Notes: generated by a model from the sequence alone, not told the origin. Positions 1 through 8,188 are shown, counted from the first letter of the stretch. The stretch is DNA of 64,000 bases from Herbaspirillum sp. DW155 (GCF_037076565.1 NZ_AP029028.1:3286001-3350000); one strand, 5' to 3'. Made by a program: numbers and translations.

Positions 1-43
1 ATTCGTAACGCAGCAATTCGCCCAAACGGGCCGCTCCCTCCGG

Positions 44-142
44 GTTCTGTCCAGAAAGGGCGCTGGCCGCGTTGCGCTCCTTGCGTGTGGCACCGCCACA
101 CGACGCGTCGCGCGCCTTGCCAGCGCCCTTTCTGGACAGAAC
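44..142. repeat. Long palindrome with a 24-bp perfect stem
   Basis: Positions 44-67 and 119-142 are perfect reverse complements over 24 bases. Inside them a second stem pairs 84-90 with 96-102 around a 5-base loop. The structure lies 11 bases from an IS-like terminal repeat at 154-172. It has no T tract, so it does not look like a plain terminator. It could be a palindromic repeat element or part of the end of a lost mobile element; the family is not recognised. Confidence 0.6.
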
Positions 143-153
143 GCATCTCACGC

Positions 154-172
154 CTATTTATGAAATGGGTTC
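154..172 (+). repeat. Orphan terminal repeat identical to the right end of the downstream IS elements
   Basis: These 19 bases match exactly the right terminal repeat of the two complete IS copies (ends at 1482 and 2357). They are followed by TA, as at the right side of copy 2. The sequence just inside the repeat differs from the complete copies, so this is either the end of a related element or a recombination product. It supplies the stop codon of the minus-strand gene next to it. Confidence 0.6.
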
Positions 173-538
173 TAATAAATCTATTCTCGCCGTAGACAAC
201 ATTTTCTTTGCAGTAACCGAAGGATCATGCAAGTCAATTTCACTGAGTTCACCGGGGCCAAAGACACTTTTAATTTTTTCATCATTCATAAAATCCATCC
301 GAACTAGGAGAAAATTTTCATGAATAATTCGAAGCGCCTCCATTAAGTCAATCGCCCCATCTCCCACCTTTGGCAGTTGATACCCCTCAATATTCTCTTC
401 ACGCATTTTTGAAGAACATTTTTCCGATTGATCGCCTATTTCCGTTGCAAATGGACTTGCAAAGGCAACACCAAATCCAACTGAAATTAGAATGAAGATC
501 ATCAAATTTACATTTCGAGAATTTGACATTAATCCCAT
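158..538 (-). pseudogene. Exported protein, 3' end cut by an IS end
   Basis: The reading frame of 126 residues begins with a short basic stretch and a hydrophobic signal peptide (about residues 11-28, ending near AFA/SPF). The rest is soluble and acidic. The last four residues and the TAA stop (158-160) lie inside the IS terminal repeat at 154-172, so the natural C-terminus is missing. An AAGG stands a few bases before the ATG at 538. A truncated reading frame ends 8 bases upstream, which suggests a former operon. Composition is AT-richer than the conserved genes of the window. The family is not recognised; a small periplasmic or immunity-type protein is possible. Confidence 0.5.
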
Positions 539-546
539 AGCGCGCC

Positions 547-627
547 TTATTTAAATCTCTCTTTTTCCGCCAGCTTGCCCAACCAAAAGAACCAAAGCAG
601 AAACGCACCCAGTTCGTCCAATAGTGA
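547..627 (-). pseudogene. C-terminal remnant of a membrane protein gene cut by IS copy 1
   Basis: On the minus strand an open frame enters from the left end of IS copy 1 (628) and stops at 547-549. It encodes about 25 residues: a hydrophobic run rich in Leu, Phe and Trp followed by a charged tail ending KERFK. It ends 8 bases before the start of the exported protein gene, as in an operon. The 5' part has been removed by the insertion. Too short for family assignment. Confidence 0.3.
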
Positions 628-1482
628 GAATTCATTTCATAAATAGGGTCTGTTAACTTTTTATCGTGCGTGTTAACTTCTTCGTATGGCACGAAGAGAA
701 GAACTAACAGACGAACAATGGGCGATTCTGGAGCCGCTGATACCAGAAACACCTAGACGTGATGATGGGCGTGGACGCCCGGAATTGCACAGCAACCGCG
801 CCGTCATGAACGGGATTCTCTGGGTGCTACGCACCGGTGCGGCCTGGTGTGATTTGCCAGATCGGTTCCCCTCTGGCACGACATGCTTCCGAAGATTTTC
901 GCGCTGGGTCAAGAGTGGCGTGCTACGGCACATACTCGAAGCACTGGCGCAACACCTCGAAGAGGTTGGCCAAATCAATCTTTCCGAATGCTTTATTGAC
1001 GGCACGTTTGTGTTGGCAAAAAAAGGGGCCCAAAGGTCGGAAAGACCAAGCGGGGCAAGGGTACGAAGCTCATGGTTATTGCAGACGCTACTGGTCTTCC
1101 ACTCGGCGTGCACACGTCTTCTGCTAGCCCACATGAAGTCACCCTTGTCGAGGCTACCCTCGATGAGATTGTCACAGTGGGACGACCCGAACGAATTATT
1201 GGGGATCGCGCCTACGATAGTGATCCGCTCGATCAAAGACTTGCTGCCAAAGGCATTGAACTGATCGCACCACACAAGAGCAATCGAAAAAGAGCGGTCA
1301 CTCAAGACGGCCGGGCGCTGCGCCGATACCGGCGCCGATGGAAGATCGAACGACTGTTTGCCTGGCTTAATGCCTTCAAGCGTGTACTTACCCGATGGGA
1401 GCGTTGCGCCGATCATTACACAGGCTTCGTTCATCTCGCTTTCTCCGTCATCCTCATGCGGCGCTATTTATGAAATGGGTTC
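628..1482 (+). mobile_element. IS5-family (IS427-type) insertion sequence, copy 1
   Basis: The element is 855 bp with 19-bp imperfect terminal repeats (17 of 19 identical: 628-646, and 1464-1482 in reverse complement). It encodes one transposase from two overlapping frames. Flanking dinucleotides are GA on both sides (626-627 and 1483-1484), a possible 2-bp duplication. A second copy in the same orientation begins 20 bp downstream. Confidence 0.85.
686..1473 (+). CDS. IS5-family transposase, made by frameshifting (copy 1)
   Basis: A DDE transposase is encoded in two frames. The first starts at 686 (MARREELTDEQW) and carries the first catalytic Asp in FIDGTF. The second holds the second Asp in IIGDRAYDSD and the Glu in RRWKIERLFAW, and stops at 1473. 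The frames join at a run of seven A and four G (1018-1028), a typical slippery site, and a -1 shift there gives a continuous protein of about 262 residues ending LMRRYL. The unshifted product would stop at 1264. Frameshift control of this kind is known in IS427-type elements; that it works here is inferred. Confidence 0.8.
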
Positions 1483-1502
1483 GACTAAATAATTTACAAC
1501 TA

Positions 1503-2357
1503 GAATTCATTTCATAAATAGGGTCTGTTAACTTTTTATCGTGCGTGTTAACTTCTTCGTATGGCACGAAGAGAAGAACTAACAGACGAACAATGGGCGA
1601 TTCTGGAGCCGCTGATACCAGAAACACCTAGACGTGATGATGGGCGTGGACGCCCGGAATTGCACAGCAACCGCGCCGTCATGAACGGGATTCTCTGGGT
1701 GCTACGCACCGGTGCGGCCTGGTGTGATTTGCCAGATCGGTTCCCCTCTGGCACGACATGCTTCCGAAGATTTTCGCGCTGGGTCAAGAGTGGCGTGCTA
1801 CGGCACATACTCGAAGCACTGGCGCAACACCTCGAAGAGGTTGGCCAAATCAATCTTTCCGAATGCTTTATTGACGGCACGTTTGTGTTGGCAAAAAAAG
1901 GGGCCCAAAGGTCGGAAAGACCAAGCGGGGCAAGGGTACGAAGCTCATGGTTATTGCAGACGCTACTGGTCTTCCACTCGGCGTGCACACGTCTTCTGCT
2001 AGCCCACATGAAGTCACCCTTGTCGAGGCTACCCTCGATGAGATTGTCACAGTGGGACGACCCGAACGAATTATTGGGGATCGCGCCTACGATAGTGATC
2101 CGCTCGATCAAAGACTTGCTGCCAAAGGCATTGAACTGATCGCACCACACAAGAGCAATCGAAAAAGAGCGGTCACTCAAGACGGCCGGGCGCTGCGCCG
2201 ATACCGGCGCCGATGGAAGATCGAACGACTGTTTGCCTGGCTTAATGCCTTCAAGCGTGTACTTACCCGATGGGAGCGTTGCGCCGATCATTACACAGGC
2301 TTCGTTCATCTCGCTTTCTCCATCATCCTCATGCGGCGCTATTTATGAAATGGGTTC
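1503..2357 (+). mobile_element. IS5-family (IS427-type) insertion sequence, copy 2
   Basis: Second 855-bp copy, offset by exactly 875 bases from copy 1 and in the same orientation. The flanking dinucleotide is TA on both sides (1501-1502 and 2358-2359), consistent with a 2-bp target duplication. The only base difference from copy 1 that I noticed is G1447 to A2322, which changes Val to Ile near the transposase C-terminus. Near identity points to recent transposition or tandem duplication. Confidence 0.85.
1561..2348 (+). CDS. IS5-family transposase, made by frameshifting (copy 2)
   Basis: Same organisation as copy 1: the first frame starts at 1561, the second frame ends at 2348, with the A7G4 slippery run at 1893-1903. 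The catalytic motifs FIDGTF, GDRAYDSD and WKIERLFAW are all present. The C-terminal segment reads FSIILMRRYL where copy 1 has FSVILMRRYL. It appears intact, so either copy could supply active transposase. Confidence 0.8.
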
Positions 2358-2526
2358 TAAATTTGCGAGCGATTCTCCTCATAGCTCTTGCCATCTTGAT
2401 GACGACAAAATACCGACTCCGATTTCATTCGGATAGAGTCCTGTCAAAGGGAAGGAAATAGGGCCGTTTCCAGCCGTGGATCAGCAAAATAAAGAGTGGC
2501 TTTTCAAGCAGGACTTTAATAGCTAA
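2358..2526 (+). pseudogene. Degraded coding remnant next to the IS
   Basis: Directly after IS copy 2 one frame reads without a break to a TAG at 2434-2436. It continues in the same frame for another 29 codons with credible protein composition (KGKEIGPFPAVDQQNKEWLF) to a TAA at 2524-2526. This looks like the C-terminal part of a gene with one nonsense codon and a 5' end removed by the IS. A second frame encodes a short hydrophobic peptide instead. No family is recognised and the assignment is weak. Confidence 0.25.
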
Positions 2527-2964
2527 ATAATTTATTAATTAATTATTCGAACCAACCGTCACGCCATTTCATACGTCGATATCGCCCCCATGCAACGAAG
2601 CTGGAGATGATCAGACTTTTATCCGAATATTGGGAAGCATTTTCCTGACCGAATCCGACTTACGCTAAATTTCTAAGATTTATTCGAGATTGGGATCGAG
2701 ATATTTCTACAGTTCCGTCGAACAAATTTTGTCTCGCATCAGAGCTTATGAAATATCGCAATATCACCGAAAGTTCCCGATGCGCAACGAGCCACAGAAA
2801 TCCTGGCAATCAGAAAGAAAGGTTCGCATCTCAAGCAAAACAAACGTTCCGAGATGAGAAGAACCTGAAGAAGGGAAGACGATGAATACCGACGAAGCGC
2901 TGAGGCACGAGAGCGTTCACAACGCCGCCAAGCACAGCACCAAACAATCACCGGATGAAGATGG
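2527..2964. other. AT-rich stretch without a recognisable gene
   Basis: No frame of convincing composition was found between the IS-associated remnant and the end of the fetB pseudogene. The segment is clearly AT-richer than the flanking chromosome near its start, with TTATTAATTAATTATT around 2530-2545. It is probably decayed accessory DNA. Confidence 0.4.
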
Positions 2965-3470
2965 CTATTTCCGAGTCTGATTCCGCAACCGATCCAACCG
3001 CAACCGCTGCCGCCCATCCGTCAATCGCCACATGGCGAGCGTCGCCGCACCAAAGGCCGCCAACCCACTGGCCCCGGCCAGGATGAACATGAGCAGGATC
3101 TGATACTTGGCCGCTGCCAGCGCATCCATGCCGGCCAGCACCTGCCCTGTCATGATGCCAGGCCGAGTGATGATGCCCGCCGCCGACATCTGGTTGATGA
3201 CCGGCAGCAAACCGCTGCGGATGGCCGCCATGCGCGGCGCACGCAACGCTTGCTGACGAGTCTGTTCCAGTGCCAGGCAGGCTTCGATGATGGCCGCCGA
3301 CTTCGCGCGGCGGCGGCGAGCATCAGCAGCAGTTAGGCCATCATCCGCAACGCCGCTACCAGCAGTGGACGGTGAATCTGCAAACCCAATGCCAGCGATG
3401 CGATGGCGTTGATCAGCACCGGGACGGCCGACAACGCCATGTCGCCCCAAGACAATTCCAGGGCGCTCAT
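2965..3470 (-). pseudogene. fetB: FetB-type (UPF0014) ABC transporter permease, internally deleted
   Basis: The N-terminus begins at 3470 with MSALELSWGDMAL and the first membrane segment, up to LLVAALRMMA, then stops. A different frame resumes with RRRRAKSAAIIEACLALEQTRQQAL. It continues through the conserved MSAAGIITRPGIMTGQVLAGMD region to a charged C-terminus and a stop at 2965. Together the two parts give about 165 residues, against roughly 260 usual for FetB, so about 100 residues of the middle membrane segments are gone and the frame is shifted. The ATPase partner fetA is not next to it. The intact protein would be the inner-membrane part of an iron exporter. Confidence 0.7.
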
Positions 3471-3631
3471 GCGATCTCTCGATTCATCACGCGCAGCACA
3501 CCGCTTGCCAACCGCTGCGCCTGGCCACATTCCGTCACATCTTGTTACGTTTGTGAACGATCTTCCCATGGTAACCGGGGCTGGCTACCACGATGATGAC
3601 GAGATGGCATCTTGCCGCGCACGGCATCTTC

Positions 3632-4600
3632 ATGGACATCCTCTACCTGCACAGCCCCATCACCTATTCCATCGCGCGGCAACTGGAGCGCGATGGTCAG
3701 GTGGTTGCGCCGGTGGTGGTATGCGGGCGCGGCATGAAATGGCACGCCCCCTTCGTGCGGGTGACCGACGACGGCATCTGGGATCCTGCGCGCACCGTGG
3801 AGTTTCTGGCGCGGCTGGTGACGGCACTGCCCGAGACGACGACGCCGCTGCGCATCTTCCTGCCTCATACCGGCTTTCTGTTGGGCAAGCTGCTCAAGCT
3901 GGCCACGGCGGTGCAGACCGTGTGCTATCTGGAAGAAGGCAATACCTCCTGCAATCCCGATCTGGCCCGGCCGGCACAGGATACGGCGGTCGATGCCGCA
4001 ATGCTGCTGCAATTGCTGCAAGCCCAGCCCCTCTTGATGCAGCGTCTGGGACTCACACCGCAAGCCGTCCTGCAGGTCAACAGCGTGCCCGCCATCTGGT
4101 TCGATGCCGCCAGTCCGAAGTATGGCGGCGCCTATCGCGTCTGCCCGGCCGCCTTCGCCGCACTGCCGGCGGTGCATACGGTCAGCCTGGCCCCGCAAGA
4201 AAAACTGCGCGAACAAGGCCGCCACTGGCTGTGCTTCCTGCCCAACATCATCAACATGGTGGCGCGCTGCGGCCAGCACAGCGAAGAATCCCAGAAAAAC
4301 CTGCACGGGCTCATGAGCTCGCTGCGCACCATGCACGCACTGGTGGCCAGCCATCACGCACGGCTGGTGATGAAATTCCATCCGGTCGACGAGGCCAACC
4401 TGAGCCCGCAGTTCAAGGAGCAGTTCTATGGCTTTGGCCTCAGCTATGCCAGCTTCGCGGCCCAGCAGGCCATCGATGCCCAGCTGGAACCGGCCCTGTT
4501 CGACTTCTCCCGCTTCATCGTCATCAATGAGTCGGCCGCCAGCCGTTATGTGGAACTGTTCCAGGGCCTGGATTACCTGGTCTCGCTGAACCTGTTCTGA
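3632..4600 (+). CDS. Hypothetical protein, possible GT-B type glycosyltransferase
   Basis: A soluble protein of about 322 residues starting MDILYLHSP; an upstream in-frame ATG at 3593 would add 13 residues and neither start has a clear ribosome site. The N-terminus looks like a first beta strand. CYLEEGN in the middle and MKFHPVDEAN near residue 250 recall the EEG/EDG and HP motifs of bacterial sialyl- and polysialyltransferase-like enzymes. No signal peptide or membrane segment is seen. It stands alone between the fetB pseudogene and the ybhB-like gene. The glycosyltransferase idea rests on motif resemblance only. Confidence 0.5.
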   Translation: MDILYLHSPITYSIARQLERDGQVVAPVVVCGRGMKWHAPFVRVTDDGIWDPARTVEFLARLVTALPETTTPLRIFLPHTGFLLGKLLKLATAVQTVCYLEEGNTSCNPDLARPAQDTAVDAAMLLQLLQAQPLLMQRLGLTPQAVLQVNSVPAIWFDAASPKYGGAYRVCPAAFAALPAVHTVSLAPQEKLREQGRHWLCFLPNIINMVARCGQHSEESQKNLHGLMSSLRTMHALVASHHARLVMKFHPVDEANLSPQFKEQFYGFGLSYASFAAQQAIDAQLEPALFDFSRFIVINESAASRYVELFQGLDYLVSLNLF

Positions 4601-4721
4601 ACGCCCGGCACTGACCGGGGCGCCTTGACGCTTTCTGCACCGAAGCTGACGTTTTCTGCACCATGTGGCGGTCCTCGGTCCTCTACCATGGGCGCTCCTC
4701 AACCTTGACTGGAGCGTCTTC

Positions 4722-5294
4722 ATGTCTTTTCCCCGCAATTGCCTGGCCGCGCTGGCCCTGACGTTTTCTGCACTGTCGGCCCACGCTGCCGATTTCACCG
4801 TCACCAGCAGCGACATCAAGGACGGCCAAACGCTGTCGATCGCGCAGGTCTTCAACGGCTTCGGCTGCATGGGTGCGAACCGCTCACCGCAGCTGTCGTG
4901 GTCCGGCGCCCCGGCGGGCACCAAGAGTTTTGCCGTGACCCTGTATGACCCGGATGCGCCTACCGGCAGCGGCTGGTGGCACTGGACCGTATTCAACCTG
5001 CCGGCCTCCACCACCAGCCTGCCGGGCGGCATCGATGCAAAAGGCCGAGGCTTGCCGGCAGGTGCCGTGCAGGGTCGCACCGACTTCGGCAGCAGCGGCT
5101 TTGGCGGCGCCTGCCCGCCGCAGGGGGACAAACCGCATCGCTATCAATTGGTCATTTGGGCACTGAAAACCGAAAACCTGCCACTGGATGCACAAGCCAG
5201 CGGTGCTATGCTCGGCTACTTCCTGAATGCCTCGGCACTCGGCCAGGCGCGGCTGACTGCCTACTACGGACGTGATCTCCCACATGCCAAATGA
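4722..5294 (+). CDS. YbhB/YbcL family Raf-kinase-inhibitor-like protein (PEBP fold), exported
   Basis: A protein of 190 residues with a signal peptide (cleavage near SAHAADF) followed by a complete PEBP domain. Family motifs are visible: SPQLSWSGAPAGTKSFAVTLYDPDAP, WWHWTVFNLP, and GACPPQGDKPHRY, which form the anion-binding pocket. The ATG at 4722 follows a GGAG. Bacterial members are periplasmic proteins of unclear role that may bind phospholipids or small ligands. The stop overlaps the start of the AraC-type regulator at 5284, so the two are probably co-transcribed. Confidence 0.88.
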   Translation: MSFPRNCLAALALTFSALSAHAADFTVTSSDIKDGQTLSIAQVFNGFGCMGANRSPQLSWSGAPAGTKSFAVTLYDPDAPTGSGWWHWTVFNLPASTTSLPGGIDAKGRGLPAGAVQGRTDFGSSGFGGACPPQGDKPHRYQLVIWALKTENLPLDAQASGAMLGYFLNASALGQARLTAYYGRDLPHAK

Positions 5295-6105
5295 CCTCGC
5301 CATCCTGCCCTTCGCACATGGTCCTCGCCCCACGCTGACCCGCATCCGCGCCCGTCACGAACAGCAACTGCGCCAGGTCTTCATCGGCCTGGCCAGCATC
5401 TGCCACGTGCGCCAGGGCAAGAAGCGCCTGCAATGGGGCCATCGCCATCTGCTGTGTGGCCAGGATGTCTTGTTGCTCATCGCGCCCGGCACGCAGATGA
5501 ACGTCACCAACCTGCCCAAGGGGGGCGAGTATGCGGCTGACATGATTTCGTTGCCGTCGGCGCTCATCGAGCGCTTCCGTCTGCACTATCCCGGTCAGGG
5601 GGTGCAGGCGCGCGATGCCAGTGCGGTCAGCAGCGTGGCCCAGGATGCCGATGTCCTGCGCGCCTGGCGCCATCTGCAGGACTGCATCCGCGAAGATGCC
5701 GCCGTCGAACTGCAGTGCCAGGCCGCCGAGGGTCTGTTGCTGGCACTGAGCCTGCGCGGGGCCATCGGCGGGCTGCTGCGTGAACGGGGCGACGCCATCA
5801 GCCACCACATCGAGCAACATCTGCTGATGCTGGCCCCCGAAGAACGCAGCCTGGAGCGCGTGGCCGCAGCGTTTCATTGCAGCGTCTCGACGCTGCGCCG
5901 GCGCCTGGCACGCGAGCAGACCGGCTTTCGGGAACTGCTGGACAAGGTGCAGCTGGGGCTGGCACTGGACCAGTTGCAGGCCTCGTCCCTGCCGATTGCC
6001 GACATTGCCTCAGCCTGCGGTTACGACTCGCCCTCGCGCTTTGCGATGCGCTTTCGCCAGCATTACGGGATCAGTCCGAGCGAACTGCGCCAGACACTGC
6101 CGTGA
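5284..6105 (+). CDS. AraC/XylS family transcriptional regulator
   Basis: A protein of 273 residues. The C-terminal third has two helix-turn-helix motifs, the first around SLERVAAAFHCSVSTLRRRLARE and the second around IADIASACGYDSPSRFAMRFRQHYG followed by SPSELR, as expected of AraC-type DNA-binding domains. The N-terminal part resembles a cupin-like sensing domain (ICHVRQGKKRLQWG near residues 40-55). The start lies inside the end of the ybhB-like gene (an 11-base overlap), suggesting translational coupling. Its targets are unknown; the neighbouring YbhB gene is the obvious candidate. Confidence 0.88.
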   Translation: MPNDLAILPFAHGPRPTLTRIRARHEQQLRQVFIGLASICHVRQGKKRLQWGHRHLLCGQDVLLLIAPGTQMNVTNLPKGGEYAADMISLPSALIERFRLHYPGQGVQARDASAVSSVAQDADVLRAWRHLQDCIREDAAVELQCQAAEGLLLALSLRGAIGGLLRERGDAISHHIEQHLLMLAPEERSLERVAAAFHCSVSTLRRRLAREQTGFRELLDKVQLGLALDQLQASSLPIADIASACGYDSPSRFAMRFRQHYGISPSELRQTLP

Positions 6106-6293
6106 GCGCCTGCTCATCGGTGAAACCGGCGCGATGGACTGCGCGGCTCAACAACAAGCGCCGTCATCCCGGTACGAAAGCACCGACATGCGTTTGAAAC
6201 TGCGTCCGACTGCCCCCCATCGGGGCAGGTCCTAGTATGGCTCCAACGGCTCGCGATGGCGGGACGCCCCCACAACAACCCTAGGAGAATCCC

Positions 6294-6728
6294 ATGTCCA
6301 AACCGACTTTGAAATTCCTCGGCACCGCCCTGGTGGTCGCCGCTTTCAGCACCGGCGCCTTTGCGCAGAATTCCGGTGCAGGCGGTAGCGCAGGTTCCGG
6401 CTCCGGCGCGGCCGGCTCGGGCGCAGCCGGTGCCACCGGCGCACAGACCACGCCCAACAATAGCGCCTCGGACGCAGGCAGTTCTTCCTCCAGCAGGAGC
6501 ATGCGCAACCACAACAAGTCGGACAAGAGCAGCGGCCATCAGTCCCGGTCCGGCAACAATTCCGGCTCCACGGGCAGCGGCAATGGCGCGCTGGGAACCT
6601 CGCCGGGCGGCAACGGCGGTGTCGGAGGCGGAGCAGGCGGTGCCGGTGGTACGGGTGCAGGTGCTGGCGGTGCAGCGGGCGGTAGCGGCAGCGGTGGTGC
6701 CGGAGGCGCTGGTGGTTCGGGTTCCTGA
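6294..6728 (+). CDS. Gly/Ser/Ala-rich exported protein
   Basis: A protein of 144 residues with a signal peptide (cleavage after FAQ or AFA, about residue 24). A low-complexity mature part of Gly, Ser, Ala and Asn surrounds a basic central patch (RSMRNHNKSDKS). A strong AGGAG precedes the ATG. No fold can be assigned. Similar Gly-rich secreted proteins occur widely in Burkholderiales without known function. It stands alone between the araC-type gene and a terminator at 6857. Confidence 0.7.
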   Translation: MSKPTLKFLGTALVVAAFSTGAFAQNSGAGGSAGSGSGAAGSGAAGATGAQTTPNNSASDAGSSSSSRSMRNHNKSDKSSGHQSRSGNNSGSTGSGNGALGTSPGGNGGVGGGAGGAGGTGAGAGGAAGGSGSGGAGGAGGSGS

Positions 6729-6856
6729 TCAACAATCACACTGACGCAGCAGCCACCGATACGTGGATGACGCTGCCCGGCGCTTGCTAGTGACTGCTGT
6801 CTGATACTTGAGCGCAGCATGGCGAAGCCTCCAAAGTCTCCCGCCATGCCTGATTT

Positions 6857-6884
6857 GCCCCGTCGAAACTGGCGGGGCTTTTTT
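6857..6884 (+). terminator. Rho-independent terminator
   Basis: GCCCCG (6857-6862) pairs with CGGGGC (6873-6878) and is followed by six T. It lies about 130 bases after the Gly-rich protein gene and before the mgtC-like gene. Confidence 0.75.
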
Positions 6885-6972
6885 GTGCGCGGCCTCGCAG
6901 GTACGGGGAAGGTGAAAATTGCGCAGCGCGCCGGGGTTACAATGTCGCCCTCGCTCACTGCCCCTGCCTCCC

Positions 6973-7464
6973 ATGACCGATTACCTGGAAATCTTTTGCC
7001 GCCTGCTCTTCGCCATGCTCATCGGCTGCGCCATCGGCATCGACCGCAACCTGCGCGGCAAACCGACCGGCATGAAGACCCTGGGACTGGTGGCGCTGGG
7101 GTCCGCCCTGGTCACCCTGGCGGCAATGAATTTCGCGCTGGATGCCGACGAGCAAAACCGCGATGCCGTCAGCCGCGCCATTCAGGGCGTCATTACCGGC
7201 ATCGGTTTTCTGGGGGCCGGGGTCATCGTCCATGAACAGCGCAGCGAGAAGGTGCGCGGCCTGACCACCGCCGCCTCGATCTGGGTCACGGCGGCCGTAG
7301 GCATCGTCTGCGGCGCAGGCTGGTGGCTGGTAGCGCTGATGGCCACCGGCCTGATCTTCATCCTCTTCCTGGTGGGCCGTCCGCTGGAGCACTTCCTGCA
7401 CCAGCAATGGATGCGCAAGACCGACGATGAGCGCGCCGACATCAGCGCCCGCGAAGAAGACTGA
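6973..7464 (+). CDS. MgtC/SapB family membrane protein
   Basis: A protein of 163 residues with four hydrophobic segments. It has the family signature [23 protein letters not shown] near residues 25-47 and [14 protein letters not shown] near 75-88. The charged C-terminal tail is short, and the extended cytoplasmic domain of virulence-type MgtC is absent, so it is closer to SapB/YhiD. It sits in the inner membrane; family members affect magnesium or acid stress adaptation, but the activity here is not known. The next gene starts 12 bases downstream. Confidence 0.85.
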   Translation: MTDYLEIFCRLLFAMLIGCAIGIDRNLRGKPTGMKTLGLVALGSALVTLAAMNFALDADEQNRDAVSRAIQGVITGIGFLGAGVIVHEQRSEKVRGLTTAASIWVTAAVGIVCGAGWWLVALMATGLIFILFLVGRPLEHFLHQQWMRKTDDERADISAREED

Positions 7465-7475
7465 ACCACCGGCGC

Positions 7476-7793
7476 ATGAAAACGGTTTTCCTCTATCTCT
7501 GTACCGCCCTGGCCGAAATCGTCGGCTGCTATCTCCCCTACCTCTGGCTCAAGCAGGACCGCAGCATCTGGCTGCTGCTGCCGGCCGCGGCCAGCCTGGC
7601 TTTGTTCGCCTGGCTGCTGACGCTGCATGAGGCCGCTTCCGGCCGCGTCTATGCGGCCTATGGCGGCGTCTACATCGCCGTGGCCATGGCCTGGCTGTGG
7701 GCGGTGGATGGCGTACGGCCCTCGGCCTGGGATTGCGCCGGGGTAGCGGTCGCGCTGGCAGGCATGGCGCTCATTGCCTTCCAGCCGCGCTAA
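7476..7793 (+). CDS. ynfA: YnfA family (UPF0060) small membrane protein
   Basis: A protein of 105 residues with four hydrophobic segments and the family signatures [15 protein letters not shown] near the N-terminus and [19 protein letters not shown] in the third segment. Length and motifs fit the YnfA family, which is related to small multidrug resistance transporters. It follows the mgtC-like gene by 12 bases, so the two are probably one transcription unit. Confidence 0.9.
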   Translation: MKTVFLYLCTALAEIVGCYLPYLWLKQDRSIWLLLPAAASLALFAWLLTLHEAASGRVYAAYGGVYIAVAMAWLWAVDGVRPSAWDCAGVAVALAGMALIAFQPR

Positions 7794-7880
7794 AGCGCTT
7801 GTCCCTCCGCGCCCCAACCCGGCATAGCCCTACGGCAACAGACCCGCCCCGCACGTCGGCGGCGCACTGCCACGATGCAC

Positions 7881-7897
7881 TGCACCACGAATGCGCA
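7881..7897. promoter_or_regulatory. Possible NtrC binding site
   Basis: The 17-base sequence here fits the NtrC dyad TGCACC-N5-GGTGCA at 10 of 12 conserved positions (TGCACC, five bases, TGCGCA). It lies about 130-150 bases upstream of the sigma54 promoter of the nitrate operon, a normal enhancer distance. Only one site was found; NtrC enhancers often have two. Confidence 0.4.
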
Positions 7898-8027
7898 GGC
7901 TGCCCCCTGATACATCATGCAATGATATATATCGGTGATATGGCTGCCTGCCATTGTCGCGCCGCAGTTCTGCCCTCCTCCCCGCAAACCCGCTCCAGAT
8001 GGACTTTCCGGCCAGATTCCACAGGCT

Positions 8028-8041
8028 GGCACGGGCTTTGC
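8028..8041 (+). promoter_or_regulatory. Sigma54 (-24/-12) promoter of the nitrate assimilation operon
   Basis: GGCACG at the -24 region and TTGC at the -12 region are placed so that GG (8028-8029) and GC (8040-8041) are separated by exactly 10 bases, matching the RpoN consensus closely. The predicted start of transcription is near 8053, just before the first hairpin of the leader. Nitrogen control through NtrC and RpoN is the expected regulation of such operons. Confidence 0.75.
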
Positions 8042-8054
8042 TCATTGATCGTCA

Positions 8055-8100
8055 GGATCAAGGACGATCCACCAAATTGATGCTGATCTAACGATGGATC
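8055..8100 (+). promoter_or_regulatory. ANTAR-type two-hairpin leader RNA (NasT/NasR target)
   Basis: Two small hairpins follow each other. The first has a 5-bp stem (8055-8059 with 8066-8070) and the hexaloop AAGGAC; the second has a 5-bp stem (8085-8089 with 8096-8100, one G-U pair) and the hexaloop AACGAU. Both loops have A at position 1 and G at position 4, the known signature bound by ANTAR-domain antiterminators. The linker is 14 bases. A terminator follows at 8120. The regulator gene (nasT or nasR) is not in the window. Confidence 0.75.
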
Positions 8101-8119
8101 TGCAATGCATACGGACAAC

Positions 8120-8170
8120 GGCGTCCGCTCAGACCGGGAAGGTTTCCCGGCGTTGAGCGGACGCCTTTTT
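8120..8170 (+). terminator. Leader terminator (attenuator) of the nitrate operon
   Basis: A 12-bp stem (8120-8131 with 8154-8165) encloses a second 6-bp stem and is followed by TTTTTGTTTT. It lies between the sigma54 promoter and the first gene (start 8189), so transcripts would end here unless antitermination occurs. Together with the two upstream hairpins this is the standard nitrate-responsive attenuator layout. Confidence 0.85.
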
Positions 8171-8188
8171 GTTTTCACGGGACCCGAC

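Noticed and set aside
6361..6744. Pro/Ala/Arg-rich frame overlapping the Gly-rich protein gene
   Set aside because: It is a frame shadow of GC-rich repeats; the Gly/Ser frame has a signal peptide and a good ribosome site.
8047..8069. Longer 7-bp hairpin GATCGTC/GACGATC in the nas leader
   Set aside because: It begins upstream of the predicted sigma54 transcription start (about 8053), and its 9-base loop does not fit the ANTAR signature; the shorter hexaloop hairpin at 8055-8070 explains the RNA better.
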